Positions 8,874 through 18,300 of a stretch of DNA of 64,000 bases are shown in pieces (within the stretch, counting starts at the first letter, position 1; every line of letters starts with the position of its first letter). Source of the DNA: an uncultured Pedosphaera sp. (lineage in GTDB: Bacteria; Verrucomicrobiota; Verrucomicrobiia; Limisphaerales; Pedosphaeraceae); assembly GCA_903918755.1 (NCBI GenBank), contig CAIXFN010000067.1, positions 1 through 64,000 of the forward strand, read 5' to 3'. Below the pieces are notes generated by a model. That model worked only from the letters and a program-made list of their open reading frames with translations. It ran no database searches and had not been told where the DNA came from. The translations under genes were made by a program, and so were the position numbers.

Positions 8874-10037
8874 ATGATGAAAAAAACCCTCTCCAAGGCG
8901 GAACTCATCGGACTGGCTGTTGCCGGAGTCCTGGTCTTTCTGGTGCTGCCGCTGCTCAACGCCCTGCCAGAATCGCATCCCCTGCACCTGACCACCTTCA
9001 CGCTCAGCCTCCTGGGCAAATACCTTTGCTACGCGGTGCTCGCCTTAAGCGTCGATTTGCTTTGGGGTTACACCGGATTGCTCAGCCTGGGGCAATGTCT
9101 CTTCTTCTCTCTGGGCGGCTATGCCCTCGGCATGTACCTGATGCTGAAGATCGGCACCCGCGGGCAATATCACACCAATCTGCCCGATTTCATGGTGTTC
9201 CTCGAATTTCCCAAGCGCTTTCCGACCACCGGCGGCTTGCCCCCGCATTGGATTCCTTTCCAACACTTCTGGTTTGCCGCGGCCGCAATCATCTGGGTTC
9301 CGGCCGTGGTCGCCGCCATTTTTGGTTTTCTCGCCTTCCGCTCCCGCATCAAGGGCGTCTACTTCTCCATCCTCACCCAGGCTCTCACTTACGCCGCGTG
9401 TCTGATGTTCTTCCGCAATGACTTCACGTTCGGGGGGAACAATGGTCTCACTGATTTCAAGGAAATACTGGGCTTTGATTTGAATGCCGCCAGCACCCGC
9501 CGTGGTCTCTTCATGGCCACCGCCGCCCTGTTGATCATCACTTATCTCGTCTGCCGCTGGCTGACCTCGTCCCGCTTTGGCAAAATCCAGCGGGCCATCC
9601 GGGATAGCGAAAATCGCGTGCTCTTCTCGGGCTACGCCACGGCCAATTTCAAACTCTTTGTCTTTGTCGTCGCCGCCATCATCGCCAGTATCGGGGGCGC
9701 CTTGTTCGTGCCACAGGTCGGCATCATCAATCCCAGCGAAATGGCCACAGATAAGTCCCTGGAAGCCGTGGTTTGGGTCGCCGTGGGCGGCCGTGGCACG
9801 CTGATCGGTCCCATCCTGGGAGCCATTGGCGTCAATTGGCTGAAGAGCTATGCCACCCATACTGTTCCCGAATATTGGTTGTTCATTCTGGGCGCCCTTT
9901 TCATTGTCATGACCCTTTTCTTTCCCAAAGGCATCGTCGGTATTCCTTCCCAAGTGCGTGCCTTGAAAGCGCGCTGGAATCGCCAGTCTGTTTCGGTCGC
10001 GGCACCTGCCGCGCTCAGCCCGGAGGAAAAGCCATGA
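8874..10037 (+). CDS. urtC: urea ABC transporter permease UrtC
   Basis: The second permease subunit (387 aa, LivM type), partner of UrtB. Several membrane segments are visible, with the conserved loops [13 protein letters not shown] (about residues 62-74) and [13 protein letters not shown] codons occur at 8874 and 8877, and either could be used. It begins 3 bp after urtB and its stop overlaps the urtD start as ATGA, indicating translational coupling. Confidence 0.93.
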   Translation: MMKKTLSKAELIGLAVAGVLVFLVLPLLNALPESHPLHLTTFTLSLLGKYLCYAVLALSVDLLWGYTGLLSLGQCLFFSLGGYALGMYLMLKIGTRGQYHTNLPDFMVFLEFPKRFPTTGGLPPHWIPFQHFWFAAAAIIWVPAVVAAIFGFLAFRSRIKGVYFSILTQALTYAACLMFFRNDFTFGGNNGLTDFKEILGFDLNAASTRRGLFMATAALLIITYLVCRWLTSSRFGKIQRAIRDSENRVLFSGYATANFKLFVFVVAAIIASIGGALFVPQVGIINPSEMATDKSLEAVVWVAVGGRGTLIGPILGAIGVNWLKSYATHTVPEYWLFILGALFIVMTLFFPKGIVGIPSQVRALKARWNRQSVSVAAPAALSPEEKP

Positions 10038-10828
10038 GCACCGCCGCACCGATTCCCGCTCCCAGCCACAAGGAATTCATCCTGACACTGGAAGGGGTCA
10101 ACAAAGCGTTCGATGGCTTCAAGGCCATATCGAATTTGAATTTCTACATGGACAAGGGCGAACTCCGCACCATCATCGGACCGAATGGCGCGGGGAAAAG
10201 CACCATGATGGACATCATCACCGGGCGTACCCGTCCGGACACCGGGCGCGTGGAGTTTGGCAAGGACACGGATCTCACTCGCCTGAACGAATACCAGATC
10301 AACCGCTTGGGAATCGGCCGCAAGTTCCAAACCCCCTCGGTTTACACGGATCACACTGTCTTTGAGAACATTCTTCTGTCGCTGCCCGGCACCCGCAGCG
10401 TCTGGGAAGCCCTGTTCTCCCGCGTCACCCCCCGGCAGCGCGAACGGATCGACGAAATCCTCACGCTCATCCGGTTGGCGGACAAGGGCTCGTCCAAGGC
10501 CGGCGTTTTGGCCCATGGTCAGAAGCAGTGGCTGGAAATCGGTATGCTCCTGGCCCAGGATCCCAAATTGCTCCTCGTGGATGAACCGGCCGCGGGCATG
10601 ACCGATGAGGAAACGGCCCGCACCGGTGAATTGCTGCTGGGCCTCGCCGGTCATCACAGCATCATCGTCATCGAGCACGACATGGTCTTTGTGCGCCAGA
10701 TCGCCAGCAAGGTCACCGTGCTTCACCAGGGCACCGTGCTCTGCGAGGGCACCGTGGATCAGGTCCAAAACAATGACCGCGTCATCGAGGTTTACCTCGG
10801 GCGCAAGCACGAAAAGAAAACCACGTGA
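10034..10828 (+). CDS. urtD: urea ABC transporter ATP-binding protein UrtD
   Basis: A 264-aa cytoplasmic ATPase of the LivG type. Walker A is GPNGAGKST (49-57). The ABC signature region is the UrtD-specific [13 protein letters not shown], followed by Walker [13 protein letters not shown] and the switch His in VIEHDM. A ribosome-binding site (GGAGGAAAA) precedes the ATG at 10034. It overlaps urtC by 4 bp and urtE by 4 bp. Confidence 0.94.
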   Translation: MSTAAPIPAPSHKEFILTLEGVNKAFDGFKAISNLNFYMDKGELRTIIGPNGAGKSTMMDIITGRTRPDTGRVEFGKDTDLTRLNEYQINRLGIGRKFQTPSVYTDHTVFENILLSLPGTRSVWEALFSRVTPRQRERIDEILTLIRLADKGSSKAGVLAHGQKQWLEIGMLLAQDPKLLLVDEPAAGMTDEETARTGELLLGLAGHHSIIVIEHDMVFVRQIASKVTVLHQGTVLCEGTVDQVQNNDRVIEVYLGRKHEKKTT

Positions 10829-11544
10829 GCCTGCCCACTGCGACCCCCACCCTGTCCATCACGGGCTTGAATGCCGCGTATGACGGTTCCCAAATCCTGC
10901 GGAACATCACCCTTGAGGTACCGCAACGCCAGGTGGTCACCCTCATGGGCCGGAATGGGGTCGGCAAGACCACGACCCTGAAATGCATCGTCGGCCTGGT
11001 CAAGCCCCTCAGCGGCAGCATCTCCCTGGCCGGAGTACCCTTGGACGGACGCAGACCGGACGAACGCGCCCGTGGAGGCATTGGCTATGTCCCCCAGGGC
11101 CGGGACATCTTTCCCAACCTCACCGTCTGGGAAAATCTCCTCCTCAGCCTCGTGGTGCACGGCCGGAAGGCGGATGAAGAGGTGGCCCGGGTGTTGGAAC
11201 TCTTTCCCGTCCTGAAGGAAATGCTCAAGCGTAAAGGCGGGGTCCTCAGCGGCGGACAGCAGCAACAATTGGCCATCGCCCGGGCCATGTTGACGAATCC
11301 GAAGATCCTGATCCTGGACGAACCCACGGAAGGCATCCAGCCCAACATCATTGACCAGATCGGTGATACCCTCATCAAAATCCGGCAGGAGGGCAAAGTC
11401 AGCATCCTGCTCGTGGAGCAATATCTCGATTTCTGCCTCGGGGTGGCCGACCGCTTTTATGTGATGGACCGCGGCGCCATCGTCGCTGGCGGCCCCATCG
11501 CCGGGCTTAACGACACCATCGTAAAAAAATACCTGACGGTCTGA
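10825..11544 (+). CDS. urtE: urea ABC transporter ATP-binding protein UrtE
   Basis: A 239-aa LivF-type ATPase that completes the UrtABCDE transporter. Walker A is GRNGVGKTT (42-50), the signature is LSGGQQQQLAIAR and Walker B is ILILDEPTEGIQP; the TEGIQP segment is characteristic of UrtE. It starts with GTG in a GTGA overlap with the urtD stop. It is the last gene of the operon, converging on hisC. No urease or amidase gene lies in the window. Confidence 0.94.
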   Translation: MSLPTATPTLSITGLNAAYDGSQILRNITLEVPQRQVVTLMGRNGVGKTTTLKCIVGLVKPLSGSISLAGVPLDGRRPDERARGGIGYVPQGRDIFPNLTVWENLLLSLVVHGRKADEEVARVLELFPVLKEMLKRKGGVLSGGQQQQLAIARAMLTNPKILILDEPTEGIQPNIIDQIGDTLIKIRQEGKVSILLVEQYLDFCLGVADRFYVMDRGAIVAGGPIAGLNDTIVKKYLTV

Positions 11545-11552
11545 TCGCGCGA

Positions 11553-11567
11553 CCCGGTCAAACCGGG
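11553..11567. terminator. short hairpin between convergent urtE and hisC
   Basis: CCCGGT (11553-11558) pairs with ACCGGG (11562-11567) around CAA. It lacks a clear T-run and overlaps the last codons of hisC, so it is a weak terminator candidate. Confidence 0.3.
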
Positions 11568-12724
11568 GATTTCAAAATGGCGCGAACCGCCCGCAACAGG
11601 GTGTCCGCTTCGGCATCCGTGCCGATGGTAATGCGCAAGTATTCGCTGACCGGAGAATTAGGGAACCACCGCACCAGAATCTTGCGCGCCCGCAATTTCT
11701 CCAGCCATTCCCCCGCCGGCAATCCAGGGGGACGAGCCAGTATGAAATTCGTTTGACTGGGCCGGACCGCAAAACCCGCCTCGGTCAGCGCGCTGGTCAA
11801 GCGCTCCCGCGTCGCGATGATCCGCCGGAAATTTGCCCGGTAATACGGCAAATCATCCAAGGTGGCCAGGGCTGCCACCTGGCCCAATCCGTTGACATTG
11901 TAACTGTCCCGGAGTTTGTTGAGGGCCGCGATCAAATCAGGATGCCCCACGAAATATCCCACCCGCTGGAAACAAAGGGAATAAGCCTTGGAGAAGGTCC
12001 GCGCCACCAGCACGTGCGGATATTTCAGGGCGAGGGGCAGGGCATCCTCAGCCGCAAAATCCACATACGCCTCATCCAGGATGATCACTCCCCGATGGGC
12101 GGCGCACAACGCGTCCAGTTCCGCCCGCGTATAGCCCCGTCCGCTGGGTGCGTTGGGCGTCGTCACGTACGTCAGCGCCGCGCGGAAATCCCAAGCCCGG
12201 GACTTCTTCAACACCGCCAGCGGCGGGAGACCGAATTCCGCGTCGAGACTGACGACGTTTGTGCGTGAACCATGAATGGCTGCCAAAACCGGGTACAGGG
12301 AATACCCCGGCGCGAAGAACTGTACCGTGCAGGCGGAAGCCTCCGCCCGCCCGCCCGCCTGAATGGGCGGGACCGGCTCGGCAAAGGCCCGGGTGGCCAG
12401 CGCCAGCAATTCATCCGAACCATTTCCAACGAGAATATTTTCCGGCGCGCACCCGTGCAATTTCGCCAGCTTTTCCCGCAGGGGCTGCGCCGTGGGATTC
12501 GGATAAAGCCGCAGGCGTCCGTCCGTCGCGGCGCGCACCGCCGCCAAAACCCCCGGGGCGGGCGGATACGGATTCTCGTTCGTGTTCAGCTTGATCAGGC
12601 CTTTGATCTTGGGCTGCTCCCCGGGCACATAACCATGCAAGTCATGCACCAATTGGCGAATCAACCGGCGGGGCGCGCGGGTTGCGGAACCCTTGGTTGG
12701 CGAGGAGGAGGAGATTTTTTTCAT
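11558..12724 (-). CDS. hisC: histidinol-phosphate aminotransferase
   Basis: PLP-dependent class I/II aminotransferase of histidine biosynthesis, converting imidazole acetol phosphate to histidinol phosphate. The 388-aa protein has the N-terminal block LNTNENPYPP, the PLP-contact region ILDEAYVDF and the Schiff-base lysine in TFSKAYSL. I chose the ATG at 12724 because AGGAAAGG lies just upstream; a GTG at 12748 is possible but would overlap hisD. It follows hisD on the same strand by 20 bp, forming a two-gene his operon. Confidence 0.92.
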   Translation of the reverse strand: MKKISSSSPTKGSATRAPRRLIRQLVHDLHGYVPGEQPKIKGLIKLNTNENPYPPAPGVLAAVRAATDGRLRLYPNPTAQPLREKLAKLHGCAPENILVGNGSDELLALATRAFAEPVPPIQAGGRAEASACTVQFFAPGYSLYPVLAAIHGSRTNVVSLDAEFGLPPLAVLKKSRAWDFRAALTYVTTPNAPSGRGYTRAELDALCAAHRGVIILDEAYVDFAAEDALPLALKYPHVLVARTFSKAYSLCFQRVGYFVGHPDLIAALNKLRDSYNVNGLGQVAALATLDDLPYYRANFRRIIATRERLTSALTEAGFAVRPSQTNFILARPPGLPAGEWLEKLRARKILVRWFPNSPVSEYLRITIGTDAEADTLLRAVRAILKSPV

Positions 12725-12744
12725 GGATGTACCTTTCCTCTTGC

Positions 12745-14055
12745 TCACGCCTTACGTCCCGCTTTAACCAACCGCACCTCGGCGCTACGACCGTGAGCGC
12801 TCAAGCCTTCCACTTCGGCAAATTTCCGCACCGCCGGCAGCGCCTTTTTGATCGCTGCACGGTTATATTCCACCACGCTGGTCCGCCGTTGGAACTGGTC
12901 CACGGTCAAGCCCGCGAAAGAAGCCCCGGCGCCACCCGTCGGCAACGTATGACTCGGACCGGCCACGTAATCGCCCAACACTGTGGGCGAAAGGGATCCC
13001 AGGAAAATGGCGCCAGCGGTCACAATCTTCTCCGCCAGTTTGGCCGCCCCCTTGGTCATCACCTCGCAATGTTCCGGCGCCAGCCGGTTCGTCAGGGTTA
13101 CCGCATCCTCCAAAGTCTTCACCTGGATCAGCCAGCCGTTGGCGTCCAGCGCCCGTTGAATGTGCTCCCGTCGCGCCAGCAGCGGCAGTTGCCGGGCAAT
13201 TTCCTTCTCCACCGCTTGCAACATTTTGGCCGAGGTTGTGACCAGCCAGACCCGCTCGTGGCCGGAACCGTGTTCCGCCTGGGCCAGGAGGTCGGCGGCG
13301 GCAAAGCCGGGCTCGGCGGTGTCGTCGGCAATCACCAGAACTTCACTGGGCCCCGGCAGCAGGTCCACCGCCACGTGTCCGAATAATAACCGTTTCGCCG
13401 CCACCACGTAGGCGTTACCGGGGCCAAATACCTTTTGCACGCGCCGGATTGTCGGGGTGCCGCCCGCCATCGCGGCAATGGCCTGCGCCCCGCCCACCCG
13501 GTAAATCTCGGTGGCTCCGGCCATCCGGGCCGCGAACAGCAACGCGGGATTGATGCTGCCATCCGCTCCGCAGGGGGTACAAACCACAATCTCCCGGCAA
13601 CCGGCCACCCGGGCCAAAACAATCGTCATCAACGCGGTGGAAACCAGTGGCGCCGTTCCCCCCGGAATGTAAATGCCCACCCGCGCAAACGCGTCAAACT
13701 TTTCGCCCACGGTCGCGCCATGGGAATTCTTCGCGGACCAGTTCTTCCGCAACGATTTTCGGCTGAACTTTTCAATGTTCCGCGCCGCCTCGGTCACGGC
13801 CGCCCGCAAACCCGGATCCGCCTTCAGGGAAGCCGCCAGGTACTCCGCCTGCGTCACCGCCAGACCATCCGCGCTCACCTGGGCGCCGTCAAATCGCGCC
13901 GTGAGTTCCACCAGCGCCGCATCGCCCCGGGCCGCCACGTCAGCCAAAATCACCCGCGTGCGTTCCTCAATCCCGGGATCGAACAGGCTGGAAGCCGCGC
14001 CGGCCAAGGCGACGCGCTCGCTAAAATCCGGATCTGTGTGGCGAATAATATTCAT
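12745..14055 (-). CDS. hisD: histidinol dehydrogenase
   Basis: NAD-dependent, zinc-binding enzyme for the last two steps of histidine biosynthesis (histidinol to histidine). The 436-aa protein carries the family signature VDLLPGPSEVLVIADD and the following AADLLAQAEHG, and the LPTGGAG block near the C-terminus. The ATG at 14055 is seven bases after the -10 of a near-consensus promoter, so a leaderless message is likely. Upstream in-frame codons would lie inside that promoter. First gene of the hisD-hisC pair. Confidence 0.94.
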   Translation of the reverse strand: MNIIRHTDPDFSERVALAGAASSLFDPGIEERTRVILADVAARGDAALVELTARFDGAQVSADGLAVTQAEYLAASLKADPGLRAAVTEAARNIEKFSRKSLRKNWSAKNSHGATVGEKFDAFARVGIYIPGGTAPLVSTALMTIVLARVAGCREIVVCTPCGADGSINPALLFAARMAGATEIYRVGGAQAIAAMAGGTPTIRRVQKVFGPGNAYVVAAKRLLFGHVAVDLLPGPSEVLVIADDTAEPGFAAADLLAQAEHGSGHERVWLVTTSAKMLQAVEKEIARQLPLLARREHIQRALDANGWLIQVKTLEDAVTLTNRLAPEHCEVMTKGAAKLAEKIVTAGAIFLGSLSPTVLGDYVAGPSHTLPTGGAGASFAGLTVDQFQRRTSVVEYNRAAIKKALPAVRKFAEVEGLSAHGRSAEVRLVKAGRKA

Positions 14056-14062
14056 CAACGCA

Positions 14063-14091
14063 AGGCTAGGAGATGCGCCACCAAATGTCAA
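14063..14091 (-). promoter_or_regulatory. leaderless-type promoter of hisD
   Basis: TTGACA (14086-14091), a 17-bp spacer, TAGCCT (14063-14068), then 7 bp to the ATG. The -35 is a perfect consensus. Confidence 0.7.
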
Positions 14092-14246
14092 AAGCGTCCG
14101 CTTTTCCGCTGGATTGCAAAGCTTTCCCACGAACACCTCACCGCTTCGGTCGACCCAGCTAAGCCCGAAAGTGGACGAAAGCCGCTACGGCTCGCAAATT
14201 CAATTGCCTCCCGCCTTCGCCCATAGGTAGCCTAGGGCAAAACCCT

Positions 14247-15038
14247 ATGCGTTGCACATTCTCCGCCCGGGCATTTCTCCCGTTGCTCTTGTCGGCTGGC
14301 GCCTGGCTGGCTGGCTCCCCGGTTTGCCGGGCGCAGGACAATTATGAAATCCAGGTTTACGGGGCCGAGACGGTGCCCGCGGGCGAAACCATGGTGGAAA
14401 TCCATAGCAACTTCGCCGCGTCGGGTCGCAAGGATATCGAGCACGGCCTCCTGCCTACCGACCATGCCTTCCACGAAACCTTGGAACTCACCCACGGCTT
14501 CACCCCCTGGTTCGAAACCGGCTTCTATGTCTTCAGTAGCGCCCGTTCCGGGGATGGGTGGCAATGGGTCGGTGACCATATCCGTCCGCGTGTCCGCGTC
14601 CCCGAGGATTGGCACTGGCCCGTCGGCCTGAGTCTCTCCACCGAGGTGGGGTACCAGCAGGCCCGGTTTGCCGAGGACACCTGGTCCCTCGAACTCCGTC
14701 CCATTATTGACAAACAATGGGGACGATTTTATGTGGCCTTCAACCCGGCGCTGGAACGTTCCTTGAAAGGCCCCAATTCCGCCCACGGCCTGGAGTTCTC
14801 CCCCAGTCTCAAAGTCAGCTATGATCTCACCAAGGTGGTGACCATGGGCGTGGAATATTACGCCGCGCTGGGACCGGTCACCCACTGGGATCCGCAGGGG
14901 GAGCAACAGCACCAGATTTTCCCGGTCATCGACCTCAATTTATCGCCCAAATGGGAATTCAATTTCGGCGTGGGCTTCGGCGTCACCCACAGCACCGATC
15001 ATCTAATCATCAAACTGATCCTCGGGCGCCGGTTTTGA
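14247..15038 (+). CDS. predicted outer-membrane beta-barrel protein
   Basis: A 263-aa precursor with a signal peptide (about residues 1-29, ending VCRAQD). The mature part is made of alternating amphipathic strands and ends LGRRF, a terminal aromatic residue typical of outer-membrane barrels. Aromatic-rich strands resemble the MetA-pathway/phenol-degradation type transporters (PF13557-like). No specific function can be assigned. It is a single gene between hisD (divergent) and the GYF-domain gene. Confidence 0.6.
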   Translation: MRCTFSARAFLPLLLSAGAWLAGSPVCRAQDNYEIQVYGAETVPAGETMVEIHSNFAASGRKDIEHGLLPTDHAFHETLELTHGFTPWFETGFYVFSSARSGDGWQWVGDHIRPRVRVPEDWHWPVGLSLSTEVGYQQARFAEDTWSLELRPIIDKQWGRFYVAFNPALERSLKGPNSAHGLEFSPSLKVSYDLTKVVTMGVEYYAALGPVTHWDPQGEQQHQIFPVIDLNLSPKWEFNFGVGFGVTHSTDHLIIKLILGRRF

Positions 15039-15146
15039 ATCCGAACGCCTTTTGATTGGGCTTGCTGCCGACCGATTAGTTGGCATGATGCCGTTTGCAC
15101 GGTGGCCCCTGCGCCGCCAATGCCTTCGACCAACCCAGTTTGCACT

Positions 15147-16127
15147 ATGTATAAGATCATCGGAACGGATGGCAAGGAATACGGTCCCGTCACCGCCGAC
15201 CAATTGCGCCGGTGGATTTCCGAAGGCCGCGTGAATGCCCACACCCGCGCTCAGGCTGAGGGGAGCACCGAATGGCAGCCCATCTCCGCTTTCCCCGAAT
15301 TTGCCCTGAGCCTGCCCGAACTCGCCGCTCCGGCTGGCGGAAGCGTGCCGCCCGTCCCTCCCAGCCAGCCAGCCGCCTCGTCCGCGGAGCTCCCGGCCGA
15401 CCTTTTCCAACGCCCACCCGATCTCGACGTCATGGGTTGCTTCAGCCGCGCATGGGAACTGGTCACCCGGAATTTCGGTCTGGTCGGCGGTGCCGCCGCC
15501 CTCATGCTGGTCATTCAGATCTTTATGGGGCTGCTGGGAATGATCCCCATTGTCGGGGCGCTGGTTTCCCTCGCCAGCATGATCATTGGCGGACCCCTGC
15601 TCGGCGGGCTCTACTCCCTGATCCTGCGCGTCATCCGGAACGAACCGGCGGAAATCGGAAACCTTTTTGACGGCCTCCGTTTGCGGTTTCTCCAGTTGTT
15701 TCTCACCGTGCTGATCACTGGTTTGCTCACGGGAGTCGCGCTCCTGCCCGGCGCCCTGGTGGTAGGTCTGGCGGTCTTCATCGGCGTGCAGGCGCACGAG
15801 GCCACTGCCGTCAGTATTTTGATCGGAGCGGCGGGGGCGGTCATCATCATCATCCCCGTGCTCTTTCTTTCCATCAGCTGGCTTTTTGCCCTCCCGTTGG
15901 TGATGGACAAAAACATCGAATTCTGGCCCGCCATGGAAGCCAGCCGTAAAGTGACGTTCCGCGTTTGGATCAAGGTTTTTGTGCTCGTCCTCTTGATGGG
16001 AATCATCAACCTGGTCGGGGCAATTCCCTGCGGCCTGGGACTATTTTTCACCATTCCGCTCTGCTACAGTGCCATGATTTATGGGTATGAGGACCTTTTT
16101 GGCATTCGCCCGGCGCGGGCCGCTTAA
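15147..16127 (+). CDS. GYF-domain polytopic membrane protein
   Basis: A 326-aa protein. Residues 1-55 form a GYF_2-type domain (YGPVTADQLRRWISEGRV, then TEWQPI), normally a small peptide-recognition module at the cytoplasmic face. A Pro/Ala-rich linker follows, then five or six hydrophobic segments from about residue 110 to the end. The start is the ATG at 15147, directly before the GYF fold. The downstream small membrane protein overlaps its 3' end by 47 bp, so the two are probably co-translated. Function unknown; a role in membrane organisation or transport is speculation. Confidence 0.7.
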   Translation: MYKIIGTDGKEYGPVTADQLRRWISEGRVNAHTRAQAEGSTEWQPISAFPEFALSLPELAAPAGGSVPPVPPSQPAASSAELPADLFQRPPDLDVMGCFSRAWELVTRNFGLVGGAAALMLVIQIFMGLLGMIPIVGALVSLASMIIGGPLLGGLYSLILRVIRNEPAEIGNLFDGLRLRFLQLFLTVLITGLLTGVALLPGALVVGLAVFIGVQAHEATAVSILIGAAGAVIIIIPVLFLSISWLFALPLVMDKNIEFWPAMEASRKVTFRVWIKVFVLVLLMGIINLVGAIPCGLGLFFTIPLCYSAMIYGYEDLFGIRPARAA

Positions 16128-16473
16128 CCGCGCCACGGCACTCAATTGCCTGGTCATCAACCAACTCGCCACCCCGGGTCTGGGCACCATCATGGCGGGG
16201 TATTGGGTCATGGGGATGGTCGAACTCTCGCTCGCGCTCATCGGCTTTACGGCCATCGTTGGTTGGATGTGGCAATGGTTTGCCCGCCAAATCCAGTCGC
16301 TGGAAGAGTCCGCGCCCACGGTCACGGCGCATTCCTCGCTGGGGTGGACTGGCTTGACCATCTTCGCCCTGGCCTGGCTGCTTTCCGCCAGCAGCAGTTG
16401 GCGCCTTTGGCGCGCCGCCCAGCGCAATGAAGCGGGCCAACCCCCCGTTATCCCCGGTCCCAAACCATCCTGA
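16081..16473 (+). CDS. small two-helix membrane protein, unknown function
   Basis: A 130-aa protein with two hydrophobic segments (about residues 28-60 and 90-110). The first contains the distinctive NQLATPGLGTIMAGYW, which I associate with uncharacterised small membrane proteins of related bacteria. It overlaps the 3' end of the GYF gene in another frame. ATG codons at 16081 and 16087 are both possible. The real gene is supported by the coherent membrane topology and the lack of a competing plus-strand frame. Confidence 0.6.
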   Translation: MGMRTFLAFARRGPLNRATALNCLVINQLATPGLGTIMAGYWVMGMVELSLALIGFTAIVGWMWQWFARQIQSLEESAPTVTAHSSLGWTGLTIFALAWLLSASSSWRLWRAAQRNEAGQPPVIPGPKPS

Positions 16474-16530
16474 ACCACATCTCACGGCTTTCTGCGTGAC
16501 CCCGCAGCCCGCCTCTGGCAATTGTAGTCC

Positions 16531-17757
16531 ATGCCAAAACCAACCTCGGACATGTCAACCTCGCCCGCGCTCACCCTGTTTCAGCAACACTTCGCCGCCC
16601 CACCAGTGCATTTCGTGCGTGCCCCGGGTCGCCTCGAAATGCTCGGCAACCATACGGACTACAATGACGGCATCGTGCTCTCTGTCGCCATTGACCGTTA
16701 CCTTGAAATTGCCGCCGCTCCCCGCGCGGATGGACTGATTGAATTGGTTTCCACCGCCTTTCCCGCGCCGGTAATCTTTCCCGCCTCCGAACTGCTCGCC
16801 AATCCCGCCGCCCCTTGGGCCAATTACGTCAAAGGCGTCCTCGACCAATTACGCCAGGAAGGGGTGCGGTTCTCCGGGTTTAATGCCGCGTTTCACGGAG
16901 GCATTCCCATGGGTGCCGGGATGAGCAGTTCGGCCGCCCTCGAAGTTTCCACCGCGCTCATGCTCCGCCAGCTTTATCCCTACCGGCTTACGGAAGGCGG
17001 ACCGCTTTCCCCCCCCGTTCGTGATGCCCAAGGCCGGCTACCGGAATTGTCCCGCGACGAAACGCTGGCCATCGCCAAACTTTGTCGCGCGGCGGAAAAC
17101 GAATTTGTTGGGGTGCAGTCCGGCCTCCTGGACCAGCTCTCCTCCCTCTGCGGGCAGGCTGGTCATGTCATGGAAATCGACTTCCGCTTTCTTACGGTCA
17201 AACTGGCTCCCCTGCCCGGTGCGGAAATCATCGTCTGCAATTCCGGGGTCAACCACGCTCTGGTAGGTGGGGAGTACAACGAATTGCGGGAGAATTGTGT
17301 CGGTGCCGCCCGCGCCTTGGGGGTCACGGCGTTGCGCTCCGTCAATTTGAAAAACCTGCTCTCCCACCGTGACCAGTTATCCCCGCGACAGTTCGAATGC
17401 GCTCACCATATCGTCACGGAGATTGAACGCGTGGTGCTGGCCGAACAGGCGCTGCGCGCCGGGGAAACCCGCCGCTTTGGCCAGTACATGTTCCAAAGCC
17501 ATGAAAGCTCCCGCGACTGGTTGAAGAACAGCGCCCCGGAACTCGATGTGCTCGTGGAACTGGCGCGCGCCCATCCCGGCTGCCTGGGGGCCCGCCTCAC
17601 CGGCGGCGGCTTCGGCGGCGCCACGGTCAATCTCGTTCTCCCCGACCAGGTCTCGAACTTCATTGGGCACATGACGCGGCAGTATCAGGAGCGAACCGGA
17701 CATATCCTGGAACCCGTGGTGTGCCGCATCGTCGCCGGAGCCGCGGCCCGGGAGTAA
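16531..17757 (+). CDS. galK: galactokinase-family GHMP sugar kinase
   Basis: A 408-aa GHMP kinase predicted to phosphorylate galactose or a related sugar at C1. The galactokinase N-terminal signature is present but altered (APGRLEMLGNHTDYN, residues 31-45), the ATP-binding GHMP loop is MGAGMSSSAALE, and the C-terminal glycine motif is LTGGGFGGATVNL. The substrate-contacting Glu of GEHTDYN is Asn here (residue 40), so specificity may differ from classical GalK. Starts at 16531 and 16552 are both possible. No galT or galE lies nearby. Confidence 0.8.
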   Translation: MPKPTSDMSTSPALTLFQQHFAAPPVHFVRAPGRLEMLGNHTDYNDGIVLSVAIDRYLEIAAAPRADGLIELVSTAFPAPVIFPASELLANPAAPWANYVKGVLDQLRQEGVRFSGFNAAFHGGIPMGAGMSSSAALEVSTALMLRQLYPYRLTEGGPLSPPVRDAQGRLPELSRDETLAIAKLCRAAENEFVGVQSGLLDQLSSLCGQAGHVMEIDFRFLTVKLAPLPGAEIIVCNSGVNHALVGGEYNELRENCVGAARALGVTALRSVNLKNLLSHRDQLSPRQFECAHHIVTEIERVVLAEQALRAGETRRFGQYMFQSHESSRDWLKNSAPELDVLVELARAHPGCLGARLTGGGFGGATVNLVLPDQVSNFIGHMTRQYQERTGHILEPVVCRIVAGAAARE

Positions 17758-17766
17758 ACTCATTAC

Positions 17767-18234
17767 TTATTCCGCCGGCACGGACTCGCCCCGCGTCTTG
17801 AAATCGTAGTGCCCCTGCAACGAGCCCGCGTGCACCGTGATGCGGTAGTCCGTATTGGGCAACAAGGGGTCGGCCACGGATCCCTTGTTCCGGGGATGCA
17901 TCCCGGGAATCCGCTCCCCGTAAACAAAGGTGCTCGTGGGTGGTGAGTTCGATTCCGAGACGAGATTCCAGACCGGTGGGGCCAGCTTGTTCGTTTGCAA
18001 TGCCCCCATGGAAACCACCTCCACCCCGGTCAACTTGAATTCCGTGCCCAGCCCAAACACCACCATGTCCTCCGGTGGATGCTCGACATCGAGCGGCCCG
18101 CGCATGGGAATCTTCGGCCGCATGGTGACATATACTTTGATCTCCCGATTCCGGAAGGAATCGCGGTACTCGTAGTAATAAACCACTCCCACCAAGGCGA
18201 GCAGCGCGATTAGAAATACATTCTTGGCCGACAT
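17767..18234 (-). CDS. hypothetical single-pass membrane-anchored protein
   Basis: A 155-aa protein with one N-terminal hydrophobic segment (about residues 5-23, NVFLIALLALVGVVYYYEY) and a hydrophilic, strand-rich remainder predicted to face the periplasm. The start chosen is the ATG at 18234; a TTG at 18246 is the alternative. I do not recognise the family. It stands between galK (convergent) and the phosphatase gene on the same strand. Confidence 0.55.
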   Translation of the reverse strand: MSAKNVFLIALLALVGVVYYYEYRDSFRNREIKVYVTMRPKIPMRGPLDVEHPPEDMVVFGLGTEFKLTGVEVVSMGALQTNKLAPPVWNLVSESNSPPTSTFVYGERIPGMHPRNKGSVADPLLPNTDYRITVHAGSLQGHYDFKTRGESVPAE

Positions 18235-18300
18235 ACAGTTACCCAAGTGGACGCTGCGTCAGCCGAAATATTCAAAGACCATCAGTAGCCCCTCGTGGGG

